64,000 nucleotides of DNA. Origin: Albifimbria verrucaria. Its lineage: Eukaryota; Ascomycota; Sordariomycetes; Hypocreales; Stachybotryaceae. The notes beneath the pieces were generated by a model. The model made no database searches. It was given only the letters and a program-made list of their open reading frames with translations, and was not told where the DNA came from. The stretch spans positions 620,001 to 684,000 of the forward strand of contig JAHREC010000013.1 of NCBI GenBank assembly GCA_020081605.1. Direction: 5' to 3'. Of this stretch, positions 1-11,289 are shown one piece after another (position 1 is the stretch's first letter; every line of letters starts with the position of its first letter). The position numbers were made by a program, and so were the translations under genes.

Positions 1-912
1 GGGGTAGGGGTCGAGGCACTAGGGTTCCATGAGAATGAGGCACCGCCTGCAGCGGCGGCAGAAGGAGAGTTCTCTGATTTTGCAGCAGACTTTTCCTCCT
101 CCTCAGGTGTCCACCAACCCCATTCGGACTCACCCTTGGACACGAGATCAGAGGGATGGCCAGGCGTACCAAGTGCAAGAATGGTGTGGTCATTGTCGTT
201 GTAAGTAAGACCGGTGACCTTGAAATAGCAACGGTCTTCCTTGTCGTATGCGCCACAGCCTTCCGTGTAAGTAATCAGGACCATTCCATCGTCGCCGGAC
301 CAGGTGTCCTGGGCAATCTCGTAAGCTTCGGCAGATTTGAAGGTTACGGCAAGACCCTGGTTGCTGTAGACGACATCCTTGACTTGGCCGCACTGGTCGA
401 GGTTGACTGAGGGTTGATCGAAGTAGTAAGTGAGGAAAGCAAAGTTGCCAGACTCGGCAGGGTCTTTGCGATGGTTAGCCAACCGCATATACTCGAGCTG
501 TGGTTTTCACTTACTGCTGAGACCATAGTAAAGCTTATTACCCTCCGTGGGGGAACAGGAACGACATTCTTGGTGGACTTGGTGTCCACGCTCCAGTGAA
601 CAGCCGGCTTCAGAGTTGCAACGGGTGCCTCGAAGACCTTCTTGGATTGGGTGGCAGTAGCCTTGGGCTTCGCACGAGTGGGCTCAGCGGCCGCGGCAAC
701 TTCTTCAATGAGCGTGGGTGCAGGAATAGTGCCGTCTGGCACATTCTCGCATGTCGTGGGGGCGCCGTGCATCCTTCCTGAGGCCTGACATAAACAATCT
801 TCACCTCGAAACCGCCCTCCTGCTTCTGGTTGGAAGCAGATGCCTCTGGCTGGGGAACGGCCTGGACGGCAACTGCAGCAGCCAAAACGGCTGCAAAAGA
901 ACGGAACAACAT
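1..912 (-). CDS. secreted protein, possibly DUF7029-type, 3' end beyond window
   Basis: The ATG at 912 opens a clear signal peptide (MLFRSFAAVLAAAVAVQAVP), so the product probably enters the secretory pathway. A linker rich in Ala, Pro and Thr follows, then a Cys-containing globular part with a DQCGQVKDVVYSNQG stretch, a WSGDDGMVLIT segment and a YTEGCGAYDKEDRCYF segment. It ends at the window edge in a Glu/Ser/Ala-rich tail. This resembles the fungal DUF7029 secreted domain, but that assignment is from memory and uncertain. Three frame breaks (about 767 in a CCCCC run, about 552 in a CCCCC run, about 511) each need one extra base, after which the frame reads through without an intron. No function is known. 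Confidence 0.6.
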
Positions 913-2870
913 GGCGAGGGAAAAGAGCGTTGAGAATTAGAAATAAAAGAGTGGATGTTCTAAAAAGAATGGAAGGTCACAATGAGTGACTGGATCATAC
1001 ACGATCCGTAGAAAGGTAGGTAGTACAGAAAGGAAAGTGAGTGACTAAGGAAATTAAGAAACGACAACCATTCTAAGACCTGATCAGCGGGCTGCATGAG
1101 GTTTTGTAAGTTTCCAGATCTCTTCAAGATCGAGGCTCCTGCGGACAGGCCGGTCGGGACGTTGTTGAACCACAAACCGGGGTCGTGTATGGGTGTGGTG
1201 GGTGTGGTGGGTGAGTGGTGAGATCCCCAGCTCCCATCTAGATAGCAGGGATGTCCATCTTGGCTGCCGGTTCTCATCGCAAGCTGGCCAATTGGACTCG
1301 TTAGGCTCACTAGGACCCAGTCATATTACCACAACGGCGAGCTCTCTCAAACAGACGAGATGGGCCCTGTTCACAAGGTCAAGGCAACGAACAGGAGTCG
1401 GGAACTGACCGACGCAGGGGACAGCATGCCAGAAGTGTCACGAAATGGAGGGTCCTCCTACCATCTTAGGAAATGGACTTTGGATGACAGTTAGCCCATT
1501 GGCCTAATGGGCCCGCTTCAGGCATCCCAAAATAAAGAAAAGGGCCGGCGTAATCTGCAGAACGTCGAGGCTAGCTGCTAGTGGTTGGTTGCTTTGGCAT
1601 GGGAGCTTGTTCCACCAGGGGCCAGAGCTCTGGCACAGTCCGGACATGACCGCCGCATCCAGGCCGTCGCTGCACGCCCAAGGCAACAAGCCAAGCCTGT
1701 CCCCAGATGCAAGATGCAACCTTTGAGAGATCAGGCTTTGTGTTTGTGAGCACGACATGTCGAAGCCTCATGGCCAGTTACTGCAACGCCAGAACATCTT
1801 GCTTTAATCACTAAGCTGTCATGTGCGGGCCCTGATAGCGTCGTTAGACCGACCTAAATAAGGGCACTTGGCGAAGTTAATTAAGGCATAGTATTCCATT
1901 TATGGTCATAAAACACTAGGCTGAGGCTTCGATATCCTTCAAAGGGCCCCATCGTGGAGAGTGAAGCCACCGAGTGCCGGAAGCCGTATTGAAGCTTGGC
2001 GAAGAGATGCGTAGTTGGCAATTCACGTGGGACCATGGTCAGGTTGTCTCGGTACGACAATGGCATCAATCATGCCCCTGTAGACGGCTCCTTGCGGAGG
2101 GTACTTTTCATTTGACCTGCATGCCCAGCCCTACAGCTTACTGGCTGGTGGTCCAGTGCAAGATGATACAGACCGAACCCAGCCGGCTTCCGGTAATGCG
2201 CCGGTAGCACCGATGCCTTGCATTTACAAATTCCTCTTTACAGTAATAATATGCTCAACCAAGCCGTGCGTGTCAGTCACACGACAAATACGTTGAAATA
2301 ATACGGCTGTCTATTGAGGCGGCCGCCTCGACGGAGGCTGCGGGAAGTCATAGCGCCATGCGCGTATTCATAATCAGCGCCGTCCTGAGCTCCAAAACTG
2401 AAGCGACGACGAAAAGTCTGCAAGCAACCAAAACCCGTGCAAAAATTCGCAACGATGGCACTGTAGGAGAGGCCCTGGTTGATGTTGCTTTGGCGGACGA
2501 GTTTGGATATTCCCCACCGAGATCCTAATAGCATCACGCACTATAGGTGACGGCGACAAGGTGCATGAGACAGGTCCTGTGCGAGCCGTCCCCACCGGTA
2601 TTGTCACAAGGCGGAACTTGCCGTTCGTCCGGTGAGAATACAAGCCATCCGAAGCTTCCCCAGCTTACAGGGTGTGCTGCACTGGACGGTGGGCATTGGC
2701 TCAGCGACTTCGGACATTGCTGTTGAACAGCTAGAGGTGTCAAACAAGCATCAAGCAACCGCTCGTCGTGCCCCATTCAAAGGCTAGGGTCGAGACTATT
2801 TGCACGCTTAATAGCGAGAACCGATGTTTGTGTCCATAGTAGTAGCTTGGCGTTATCAACATGACGGTAA
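913..2870. other. intergenic, no gene seen
   Basis: Nearly 2 kb between two minus-strand genes. Open frames here are short, lack conserved composition and do not splice together. The part next to 913 is the promoter of the secreted-protein gene. Short GGTG repeats lie at about 1190-1210. Confidence 0.5.
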
Positions 2871-4090
2871 TCAGAACAACGAGGGTATTTCATCGCCTCG
2901 TACTCTCTCACCCAAGTGAGCCACAAATTTCCAGGCCGCCATCGAAAGTGTACTGTTCAGGTCGCCGACTTTGATAATCTTGAGCCGCGACTGGGCCAGC
3001 ACGAAGCCACTGCATGAAATCTGAACAACTCGCACGCTTGGGTGGAATAGGTTGAGAGCCAGATGGTGATCCAGATATCGGGCGAGGGCATCGGTGAAAG
3101 GTTGCTTTGGAGTGTCTTTGTCCATTCGCCATGCCCACCCATCGTCCGCGTTGGCCCCAGCCAGTCTGCGCCGCTCACGAAGGTCCCTGTCCCACGGCGA
3201 CGGAGCTCCAGTCTCTTGCGGTGGAAGTGACTTTCCGAGACGGGCAAAGCGACGAAGATCTTGGGGCGATATGATGATCTCCACCGACCTTAACCCTGCA
3301 GGCGCTGCTTCGTCTTCGCCCTGTATCTTATCCTCGTCCTTGGTTAGGTCTGAGAGTGGATCTCCGGTGAGAGGGGCGTTGAAAGCTAGAGTAACCGCAA
3401 CGTCTGAACTCTTTTGCGGTACGCCCACTTCCTGCAGCCAGGTTTCCCAGGCATTGACAATGGTCTTGGTGCCAAGGGTCAGCTTGTTCACGCGGCAGTC
3501 GAAGGTAGCAGCAAGCCAGTCTCCCACGACCTGCTTGAGAGCAAGGGGCATTCTCAGCAACAGCAGCGGCAAGTGGAGGAATTGCGGGCTCTCAGTTGAA
3601 ACACCAGTGGCGGCTTCATCTGGTTGCATGGCCCACCCGTCTTGGGTCGTTGGTGCGGATGCCGTGCTTGGAAGCAGTAATGCCGTGTAGGATGCATTCT
3701 CGTGCCGTATATCAATCCACAACCCTTTGTCCTGTCTGTCCTCGTATGTAGTCTGGTCGAAATCTCCAAGCACCGAGTCCGCCTGGAACCACTGGATCTT
3801 GACTGCCCTCAATGCTCCAACCTGACCTGTTGGTGTCGCGGTGGCTTCGAGTCCGATTTGGATGCCTCGCACAACATCACCAACTAGGATGTCGCGCAAT
3901 CGTCGAGAAAGAACGTCAAGACGCGATGCATCAAGACCTTGAGACCCAATAAAAGAGGCGACACTCGATGGGTGGAGAATGTCGTGTTGAAAAACGGAGG
4001 GGTTGCATCGGTGCCTCCGTCACCCACACCTGGGGAGGACGGAGCAGGCGTATGGGAGACATCGGAGATTCGAGTTCGCGTGCGAGGCAT
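2871..4090 (-). CDS. fta1: kinetochore subunit Fta1 / CENP-L homolog (Sim4/CCAN complex)
   Basis: The product matches Fta1, the fungal CENP-L homolog of the Sim4/CCAN inner-kinetochore complex, which links CENP-A chromatin to the outer kinetochore. Visible signs are the N-terminal segment FFNTTFSTHRVSPL, the RRLRDILVGDVVRGIQIGLE block that follows it, and a C-terminal block ending in AAWKFVAHLGERVRGDEIPS. I chose the ATG at 4090 (MPRTRTRIS). Another candidate, at 4129 in the same frame, may not be an ATG. The frame breaks at about 3951-3954 in a run of four A (plus strand) between THRVSPL and FIGSQGLD. One added base restores continuity, so I treat it as a sequence error. Assignment rests on recognised conserved blocks, not a search. 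Confidence 0.72.
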
Positions 4091-4462
4091 CTTGTCGTAA
4101 CGGGGGTCAAGTCTCCCAGGCGGTCGCAATCATCGTCGAAGGCCAATGTTCGGCCAGTTTGTGTGGCAATGGCTTGCGGCGCGGGTTCAGCAATGATGAT
4201 GATGGTGAAGCTTAGACGCGTCTGAAGCTATACCGCGTCTTGACGCCCCGCATCCATTAATTGTTAAGTGGTTGAGCGCAGCTTATCGAAGGGTCCTATC
4301 TTATCGAGTCTTATCAGATATCGGCTTTCAAAATTCGATGGTGACTAAGCACGACACTATCCTCTCTACCCTACGCTAGTCAGACCAAGGCACACCATGT
4401 TGGCAAAACCTTGATATTGAAAATTAACGCAGCCTTTCTCAACAACAAGCATCGGATTCGGT
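4091..4462. other. intergenic between fta1 and tRNA-Lys
   Basis: About 370 nt containing the divergent upstream regions of fta1 and the tRNA. TTATCGA/TTATCAGATA repeats lie at about 4280-4320. No coding frame is supported. Confidence 0.5.
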
Positions 4463-4543
4463 GCCCGGTTAGCTCAATCGGTAGAGCGTGAGACTCTTAA
4501 GAGTTCACCATCTCAAGGTTGCGGGTTCGACCCCGCATCGGGC
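4463..4543 (+). tRNA. tRNA-Lys(CTT) with a short intron
   Basis: A full cloverleaf can be drawn. The acceptor stem GCCCGGT pairs with ATCGGGC. The D arm is GCTC..GAGC. The anticodon stem is TGAGA/TCTCA with loop CT-CTT-A. The T arm is GCGGG-TTCGACC-CCCGC. A roughly 10-nt insertion (AGAGTTCACC) sits one base 3' of the anticodon, the canonical 37/38 intron position. B-box GGTTCGACC and A-box TAGCTCAATCGG are present. A TTTT tract follows at 4544, consistent with Pol III termination. Confidence 0.93.
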
Positions 4544-5280
4544 TTTTCCTATAACACCCATTCTACGATTGGAATCTCTTTTTGCTTCACACGGCTCTTC
4601 ATCCCTGTAGATGAGAAGCCGGACTTCACTTTGCCCTCCACTATTGTACTACCCTATATCGTGAAAGTTGGATAACAGCTCAAGGATGGACGCTGCTGTA
4701 CATGTTAGACATAAGCCATTACCTTTGTGATTATACCATGTGTTCTTATTGTATTCTTTTGCTCCTTTCGCTCTTCCATCGCGTTGTTGCGATCGCTTTA
4801 ATCCTGAAGGGCATAGCAGTCATACAGACCCGGCATAAATAGGCATTTACTTCTTAAATTAGGAACATGCATAGCTATAACCTTCTTCACCTTACACCGT
4901 GTAAGTCGAAACAAGAACCCTTGCTTCTAGTTATGTGATAACAGACAAGTTAATGAATGCTCAATACCAGTTCATCCTCATGGCGATTCATCCAAAAGCT
5001 TTCACTTCCAAAGTAGGAACGGAGTTCGGGCAATACCGCCCACTACTTCAAACCGGCCAAGCCGGACTTCTCAACCGTTACAAAATTCTTCCCGGGGTCC
5101 ACCAGAGCCACACCTTAGCTCACCGACTAACGCTACATTAGTAAAGTCGGACTCTATCTAGCCCGAGGCTGCTAATGATGTAATATATATGATCATGGCT
5201 ACTTCACTAGAGAGTGTCTCCCATTTCGTGGAGCTGTGTGTCTAAGTGCTGTATACTAGATCATCACATCTGTACTAAGA
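4544..5280. other. intergenic, no gene seen
   Basis: AT-rich spacer between tRNA-Lys and the dehydrogenase. The 68-codon frame at 4935-5141 has no recognisable features and is probably chance. Confidence 0.5.
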
Positions 5281-6469
5281 ATGGCGGAATCGCTGGCACA
5301 TCAATGGAGCATTCGCTCCCAGGAGACGATCTTTCCGGCCTGCAACTTTTGGAAAAGTCTCCGGTTGCGGACCTCGGGCCTGATGAGGTTCTAGTAGAGC
5401 TGCGTGCGGCTTCGCTGAATTATCGGGACCTGGTGATTGCAAAAGTAAGCGGATTCTTGTGTAACACACCCAAACAGCCTAGACTCATGATGTTTTTAGG
5501 GCCAATTAGGATTGAAGTCGAGCCCGGAGGTTATCCCCGGTTCTGACGGCGCTGGTGTCGTCCTCCGTACCGGCAGTGGCGTCAAGTCCCTTGCCCCTGG
5601 AGACCGGGTTGTCACGCACATGGTCCCGGAGACATTCGAAGATGGCCGGCTTCCGCCGCTCGACGACTCCACCCTGCCGAGTATGGCTCACATCTGCGCA
5701 GGCTTGGGCCAGGGCATGAGCGGCACGTTGTGTACGCAAGGGGTCTTTCGCGAGAGCTGTCTGGTCAAGTTCAAGGATAACCTCTCCTTTGAAGAGGCGG
5801 CCACCCTGACGTGCTCGGGCATTACTGCCTGGAACGCTCTGATGGGGCTTGAAGGGCGGACAATTAAGAAGGGCGACTGGGTGCTTGTCCAGGGACTGGT
5901 GGTGTCAGCATTGCCGCTCTACAGGTGGGTTTGTGATCAAATATTAACAAAACCTTTCATTGACCGTCGTATAGTTTGCTCTCGCTGTTGGTGCTACCGT
6001 CATTGCAACAACCAGCAGTGAAGCCAAAGCAGACAAGCTCCGAGCCCTCGGCGCACACCACATCATCAACTACCGTGACGTCCCCAACTGGGGCAGCACA
6101 GCGAAGCAGTTGACCCCGTCCGGCCGTGGCGTCGACATTGTTGTGGATGTGGGCGGCAACGCAACACTGGGCGAGTCTCTCGAAGCAGTGCGCATCGACG
6201 GACTCGTGGTGGCCGCCGGGTTGATCGGCAAGACCGACAAGACGGAGAGTTTGCTGTCAGTATTGTCCAAGGTATGCATCGTCCGTGGCATTTTGCTGGG
6301 TACTCGCCAGATGATGCGGGACATGGTTGAGTTTATCGAGCGGAACGATGTGAAGCCTGCGTTGGACGACCAAGTGTTTGCGTTGAGCGAGGCGAAGGAG
6401 GCGTTTAAGCGGTTGGAGGAGCAGAAACACTTTTCTAAAGTTGTAATTCAGATTCCGGGATCGAAGTAG
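5281..6469 (+). CDS. zinc-type alcohol dehydrogenase / quinone oxidoreductase-like (MDR superfamily)
   Basis: Medium-chain dehydrogenase/reductase of about 361 residues with three exons (introns 5445-5499 and 5925-5974). The N-terminal GroES-like fold carries DEVLVELRAASLNYRDLVIAKG and VIPGSDGAGVV. The Rossmann part has GDWVLVQG...GGVS and VIATTSSEAKADKLRALGAHH, and the C-terminus ends VVIQIPGSK. It probably reduces or oxidises small carbonyls, quinones or alcohols with NADP(H). The substrate is unknown. The best start is ATG 5281 (MAESLAHQWSI), which fits family N-termini better than ATG 5304. Two one-base breaks lie at about 5321-5327 and in the glycine motif at about 5891-5897. With one base added at each, all exons join in phase. 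Single-base error is the likeliest cause. Confidence 0.85.
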
Positions 6470-6880
6470 AACTCGCTTTGCTTGAGGTAAGTTGTTATTC
6501 ATAGACAATAATTAACAAGATGACATCCTGGTGATCCCTCATACAATATCGCACTTCACATTGAACAATCAACTTCAGTCACAACACTAAAGACAGCTTC
6601 ACACATTATCAAAATACTCAAATTCAGTGCAAAAAGACAAACATTATAATTTAGCACTACAAGTGGGTATCGAAGTATATCGGACATTACAACATGTGCA
6701 TGCTCTCTCCCGCCATCATCTCCCTTTTTGTTCTCTCTTCTCCCTCCGCCGCTCTCCCTGTCATGTACAAACGTAAGATTTTCCCTTCCGTCGTGCAAAT
6801 CATTCAGGTCATGTACGAAAAAAATTGCATCAAACAAACATATGCCGTCGTCGTTTTTTCTCCGTTACGGGTGGGTGTCA
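6470..6880. other. convergent 3' regions
   Basis: About 410 nt between the dehydrogenase stop and the stop of the minus-strand coiled-coil gene. AT-rich, probably two 3' UTRs with poly(A) sites. No gene seen. Confidence 0.5.
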
Positions 6881-9809
6881 TCACTCGGCGGCGGCAGCCT
6901 CCTGAGGCGCGCCGTTGGTCTTGGCCTCCTCGGCCTCCTTGAGCTGCTTCTTCAGCTCGGCGACCTTGCCGAAGGCGGCGTCCCGGACGGTCTCGACGTC
7001 GGAGAGCTTCTTCTTGAGGTCGGCCTCGCTGTCCTGGGCGGTCTTGGTGGCGGCCTCGGCATCCTCGACCTTCTTCTTGAGAGAGGCCTCGTTCTCCTCA
7101 GCAGCCTTCTTGGCAGCCTCAATCTCCTCAATCTTCTTCTGGAGCTCGGCCTCCTTCTCAGCGGCGGCCTTCTTCTCAGCCTCGGCAGCGGAAGCGCTGG
7201 CCTCAGCCTCTTCGACCTTCTTCTTCAGAGCAGCCTCGGATTCCTGAGCAGACTTCTTGTCAGACTCGGCGGCAGCCAGGCTGGCCTCGACCTCGTCGAC
7301 CTTCTTCTTCAGCTCGGCCTCCTTGTCCTCAGCAGCCTTCTTGGCAGCCTCGGCAGCCTCGACCTGCTTCTTGAGCTCGGCCTCCTTAGCCTCAGCAGCC
7401 TCCTGAGCGGCCTTGGCCTCCTCAGCCTGCTTCTTGACTTCGGCTTCCTTCTCTTCGGCAGCCTTCTGGGCAGCCTTAGCCTCCTCAACCTGCTTCTGGA
7501 CCTCGGCCTCCTTATCCTCAGCAGCCTTCTTGGCGGCCTCGGCGGCTTCGACCTGCTTCTTCAGCTCAGCCTCCTTCTCGTCGGCGGCCTTCTTAGCAGC
7601 CTCAGCCTCCTCGACCTGCTTCTTGAGGGCAGCCTCGCTGTCCTGAGCAGTCTTCTTCTCGCTCTCGACAGCGGCGACCTTGGACTCGACCTCCTCGAGC
7701 TTAGCCTTCAGCTCGGCGGCGGTAGCCTCAGCAGCCTTCTTCTCGGACTCGGCGGTGGACAGGCTAGCCTGGGCCTCCTCAACCTGCTTCTTCAGGGCGA
7801 CCTCGGCCTCCTGGGCGGCCTTCTTGTCAGCCTCAGTAGAGGAAGCGCTGGTCTCGGCAGCCTCAAGCTTCTGCTTGAGCTCAGCCTCCTTCTCCTCAGC
7901 AGCCTTCTTAGCAGCCTCGGCCTCCTCAACCTGCTTCTTCAGCTCAGCCTCCTTTTCGTCGGCGGCCTTCTTAGCAGCTTCGGCTTCCTCGACTTGCTTC
8001 TTCAGGCTGGCCTCGCCATCCTGGGCAGTCTTCTTCTCACCCTCAGCAGCGGCGACCTTAGCCTCAAGCTCCTCGAGCTTCTTCTTCAGGTCAGCCTCCG
8101 CATCCTGGGCGGCCTTCTTCTCAGCCTCGGCGGTTGAAACGCTAGCCTCGACCTGCTCAAGCTTGGTCTTCAGCTCAGCGACGCTGTCCTCAGCGGACTT
8201 CTTCGCGGTCTCAGCAGCGGATACGCTGGCCTCAGCCTCCTCGGCCTTCTTCGTCAGCTCAGTGACGCGGGACTCGAGAGCCTTCTTCTCCTGAATCATC
8301 ATGTTAGTATTTGTTTCATATCACACGCGAAGGGGTTAGGGTCCTTACTGTCAGGGTGGAGTTGGCGTCTTCCTCGGCCTTGACGGCCTTGGCCTCGACT
8401 TCCTCAAGCTTCTTGTTGAGCTCAGCGACCTGAGCGTTGTCCTTCTCAGCCTGGGCGGCCTTGGCCTCGGCCTCCTCGAGCTTCTTGCTCAAGTCGGCGA
8501 CCTTGGCCTTGTCCTCCTCCTGGGCCTTCTTGACGGACTCGTGCTCCTCGGTCAGAGCCTTGAGCTTGGCAGCCTCCTCGGCTTGCTCCTTGAGCTTAGC
8601 GTCCTGCTCGTCGCGGGCCTTCTGGAGGGCCTCCTTCTCCTCGGCGAGGGTCTTGAGCTTGGTCTCGAGCTCGGTAGACTGGCCGGAAGTCTGCTCCAGG
8701 GCAGCAGCGTGCTCCTGCTTGAGCTTCTCCTGGGAAGCCTCAAGGTCGGCGACGGTCTTCTGGGCAGAGGCGAGCTCGGCCTTGGTCTGCTCGAGGCTCG
8801 ACTCGGCCTCGGACTTGGTAGTCTTGTTCTGCTCCTGGGCATCGGAGAGCTCCTTCTTCAGGGCCTCGAGGTCCTTGGCGAGGCCATCGTGGGCGGTCTC
8901 GAGGGACTCGTGCTTGCCCTTCCACTCCTCGGTATCCTTCTTGGCAGCCTCAAGGTCTGCGGAGGAAGAGGTCTTGAGGGAGTCGAGGGCCTGCTGGAGG
9001 TCAGCCAGCTCCTGCTTGCGCGACGACAGCTCGGCCTCGGAGTCGGCAATGGACTTGTCGAGGGTCTGCTGAAGGCTGGTGAGCTTCTCCTGCAGCTCAG
9101 TGACGGTGTTGTTGGAGGAGGAAGCGTTGGCCTCGGTGTCGGCCTTGAGCTTGTCGTGGGTCTCAGACAGGGTCTGGAATTTGGTCTGGGTATCGGCGGC
9201 GACCTGCTTCTGCTCATCAAGGGCCTTGTTGGCAGCGGCAACGTCGGCCTCGAGCTTGGTGGAGACCTCCTGGAGGACGGAATGCTTCTTCTCGGCCTCG
9301 GCGGTCTTGGTCTTGAGCAGCTCAATCTCCTCCTTCAGCGAGGTCTCGAGGGAGGCGCGCTCCTCCTGGGCCTTGGCGAGCTCCTCCTTGACGGCGATGA
9401 GGGCGTCGGCGAGAGCCTTACTCTCGGTCTGGAGGCTCTGCAGCTTCTCGTTGAGGGAGGCAATCTCCTGCTTGGCGGCAGCGAGCTCGTCCTTGGTGGC
9501 GGCCAGCTCCTGGGTCTGGGCGGCGGAGGCGTCCTCCTTGGTCTTGAGCTCGGACTGCAGCTGGGTGTAGCGGGACTTGCTCTCGTCACGAGACGAGGAC
9601 AGCTGGGCGTCGAGCTCCTTGATCCTTTGTCGCAGCTGCTCAGCTTCCTTGGAGACAGTGCTGTATTCCTTCTCCTTCTTGGCGAGGTCCTCCTCGAGGG
9701 TGTGAATGGCGTCGTCCTTGCCGGTGAGCTCCTTGACCAAAGCCTGGCGGTCGGCCTGGCTGAGGCCCTCACCGCTAGTCGGGTGGAAGACGGAGAGCAC
9801 GTTTCCCAT
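6881..9809 (-). CDS. 956-residue coiled-coil protein with N-terminal glycine (possible myristoylation)
   Basis: Two exons, 9809-8349 and 8290-6881, around an intron (8291-8348) with a perfect TACTAAC branch site. The protein starts MGNVLSVFHPTSGEG, a sequence compatible with Gly2 N-myristoylation. After about 40 residues it is almost wholly heptad coiled coil rich in Ala, Glu, Lys, Asp and Gln. The second exon is made of tandem units of the type KKQVEEAEAAKKAADEKEAE. No globular domain or transmembrane helix is visible. Related fungal proteins are often labelled M-protein-repeat-like, a label that carries no function. A role as membrane-tethered scaffold or spacer is inference. The codon-biased repeats create a long antisense frame on the plus strand, which I do not accept as a gene. 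No frame breaks. Confidence 0.85.
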
Positions 9810-11208
9810 GTCGACTCTGCGTATTACGGGTATAAGGGGAAAATTAGGGAATAAAATAAAAAGCAAGCAATCAATCAGGCAGAGAAAACCTCTCTGCTTC
9901 TGGTACTGTTTCTTTCCGGAGAGGGGGCACGAGGAGAGGGATTTGGGGCCTGACGGAGGAGAGAGAAGGTCCCGGAGGCAGCTTGGTATATGAATGAATG
10001 AGCAAATGTTTTGGTACCTGAAGCCGAACCCCGGTCGAAGCGCCCGGTGGAGAGTCACTGTTACCTCAGTGATTGAAATGAGCTGTTCGGGTGGGTAATT
10101 AATGCCTAACTAATCGTGAACCCGCCCGCCCGCTCCCTCCGAGGCACCCAGCATCATTACTCGCACTGCACTGCACTGCAGTGACATCCGGCTAATGTAC
10201 GTGACCTGACGTGTCTTTCCATGCACGTCTTGCGTTGTCACGGTTTGTGGTGGTTGCAGCAAGGCCCAAGCCTCGTTGCGACATGGTTGCTGGAGTTGAC
10301 AACTTACACCCGTGGGTGAAGCTGGTCCAGCCCCTCCAAGCAGTAATCAGTAGCAGCCCCTCCATTAATTACAGTGAAAAATCATTTCATGTCTACAGTA
10401 CATAGTACAATACAGTACAGTACATCACTGACTGTGCCACGAGCAAGAAAAAATTCCTTTCCGTCCTTGCACTAACGGCCGAGCAGACCCGGTCTGTGGG
10501 GCCGCCATTGTCATTGAGGCGGATTGCATGGCGAGGAGGCCAATGCTTTGCCTTCCCAGCAGCAGCACCAGCGCCAGCATGAGCACCAGCACGAGCACGA
10601 GCAAGACATGTGCTGCGAGGCGAGACATGGACATGAACGCACCCGAAGCCACGCGAAAACAAAACCGTCTTGCGTCTAGCCTCCGCCAACGGGAGGCGAG
10701 GCTGGGCTGGTCCAAGGAGTTCGGAGCGGTGTGAAGGCTCGTTTCTTTGCCGCCCTCCACCCCTTCTGTCACTCTGTGTCACTTTTGCCCCCTTCGTTGC
10801 TTTTTCTCCGGGTCCATCTTGCATTGGCCGTTTTTTTCATGCTCCGTCCGCATCCAATGATCCATACTGTACCGTCCATATCCGTGAAGGAACCGTGGGG
10901 ACCCTCGAAGACCCTGCCTGCATAATGGCTGACAAGCATGTTCCGGTACTGGACATGGGGGCCTTTGCAAGTGCAAGTCAATGCCCATGAATGATTTGGC
11001 TAACGGAGCCGGCCAAGATGCTAAACTATGCTGGCAGATTGACCAAGGACATGGTCCTTCTAGTGTGCTGTAACCCGTACTATGTAGCCCCACGATGCAG
11101 ATTCTGCCGCCAGTGCTACACATGCCCCCGGTCGTTTGCTCCACTGCGACAGTCAAGGAGAAGCCCTCATGAACCCGTTGATGTCGCATCTCTTTCATCA
11201 AATCACAA
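9810..11208. other. 5' leader/promoter of coiled-coil gene and spacer
   Basis: The minus-strand frame stays open upstream of ATG 9809 to about 10058, but composition changes sharply to C/S/L-rich, so I read it as 5' UTR. A tandem CTGCA/CACTG motif lies at 10156-10180, and AGCACC/AGCACGAGCA repeats lie at about 10559-10605. No further gene is supported. Confidence 0.5.
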
Positions 11209-11289
11209 GGCAACGTGGCGGAGTGGTTAACGCGTCAGCCTGCTAAGCTGATTCCCTCGGGAGCGTGTGTTCGAATCACACCGTTGTCG
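11209..11289 (+). tRNA. tRNA-Ser(GCT)
   Basis: Class II tRNA. The acceptor GGCAACG pairs with CGTTGTC, with one G-U pair. The anticodon stem is TCAGC/GCTGA with loop CT-GCT-AA. A long variable arm (TTCCCTCGGGAGC) is present, the T arm is GTGTG-TTCGAAT-CACAC, and the discriminator is G. No intron. A T-rich tract follows downstream at about 11294-11299. Confidence 0.93.

Noticed and set aside
6728..8137. 469-codon Leu/Gly-rich open frame on the plus strand
   Set aside because: It is the exact antisense of the coiled-coil repeats; the biased codons keep the reverse frame open. No independent start, splice or composition evidence.
8437..9854. Further long plus-strand frames over the first coiled-coil exon
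   Set aside because: Same antisense effect as above.
9810..10058. N-terminal extension of the coiled-coil protein upstream of MGNVLS
   Set aside because: Composition changes abruptly, and the downstream ATG gives a start compatible with myristoylation; read as 5' UTR.
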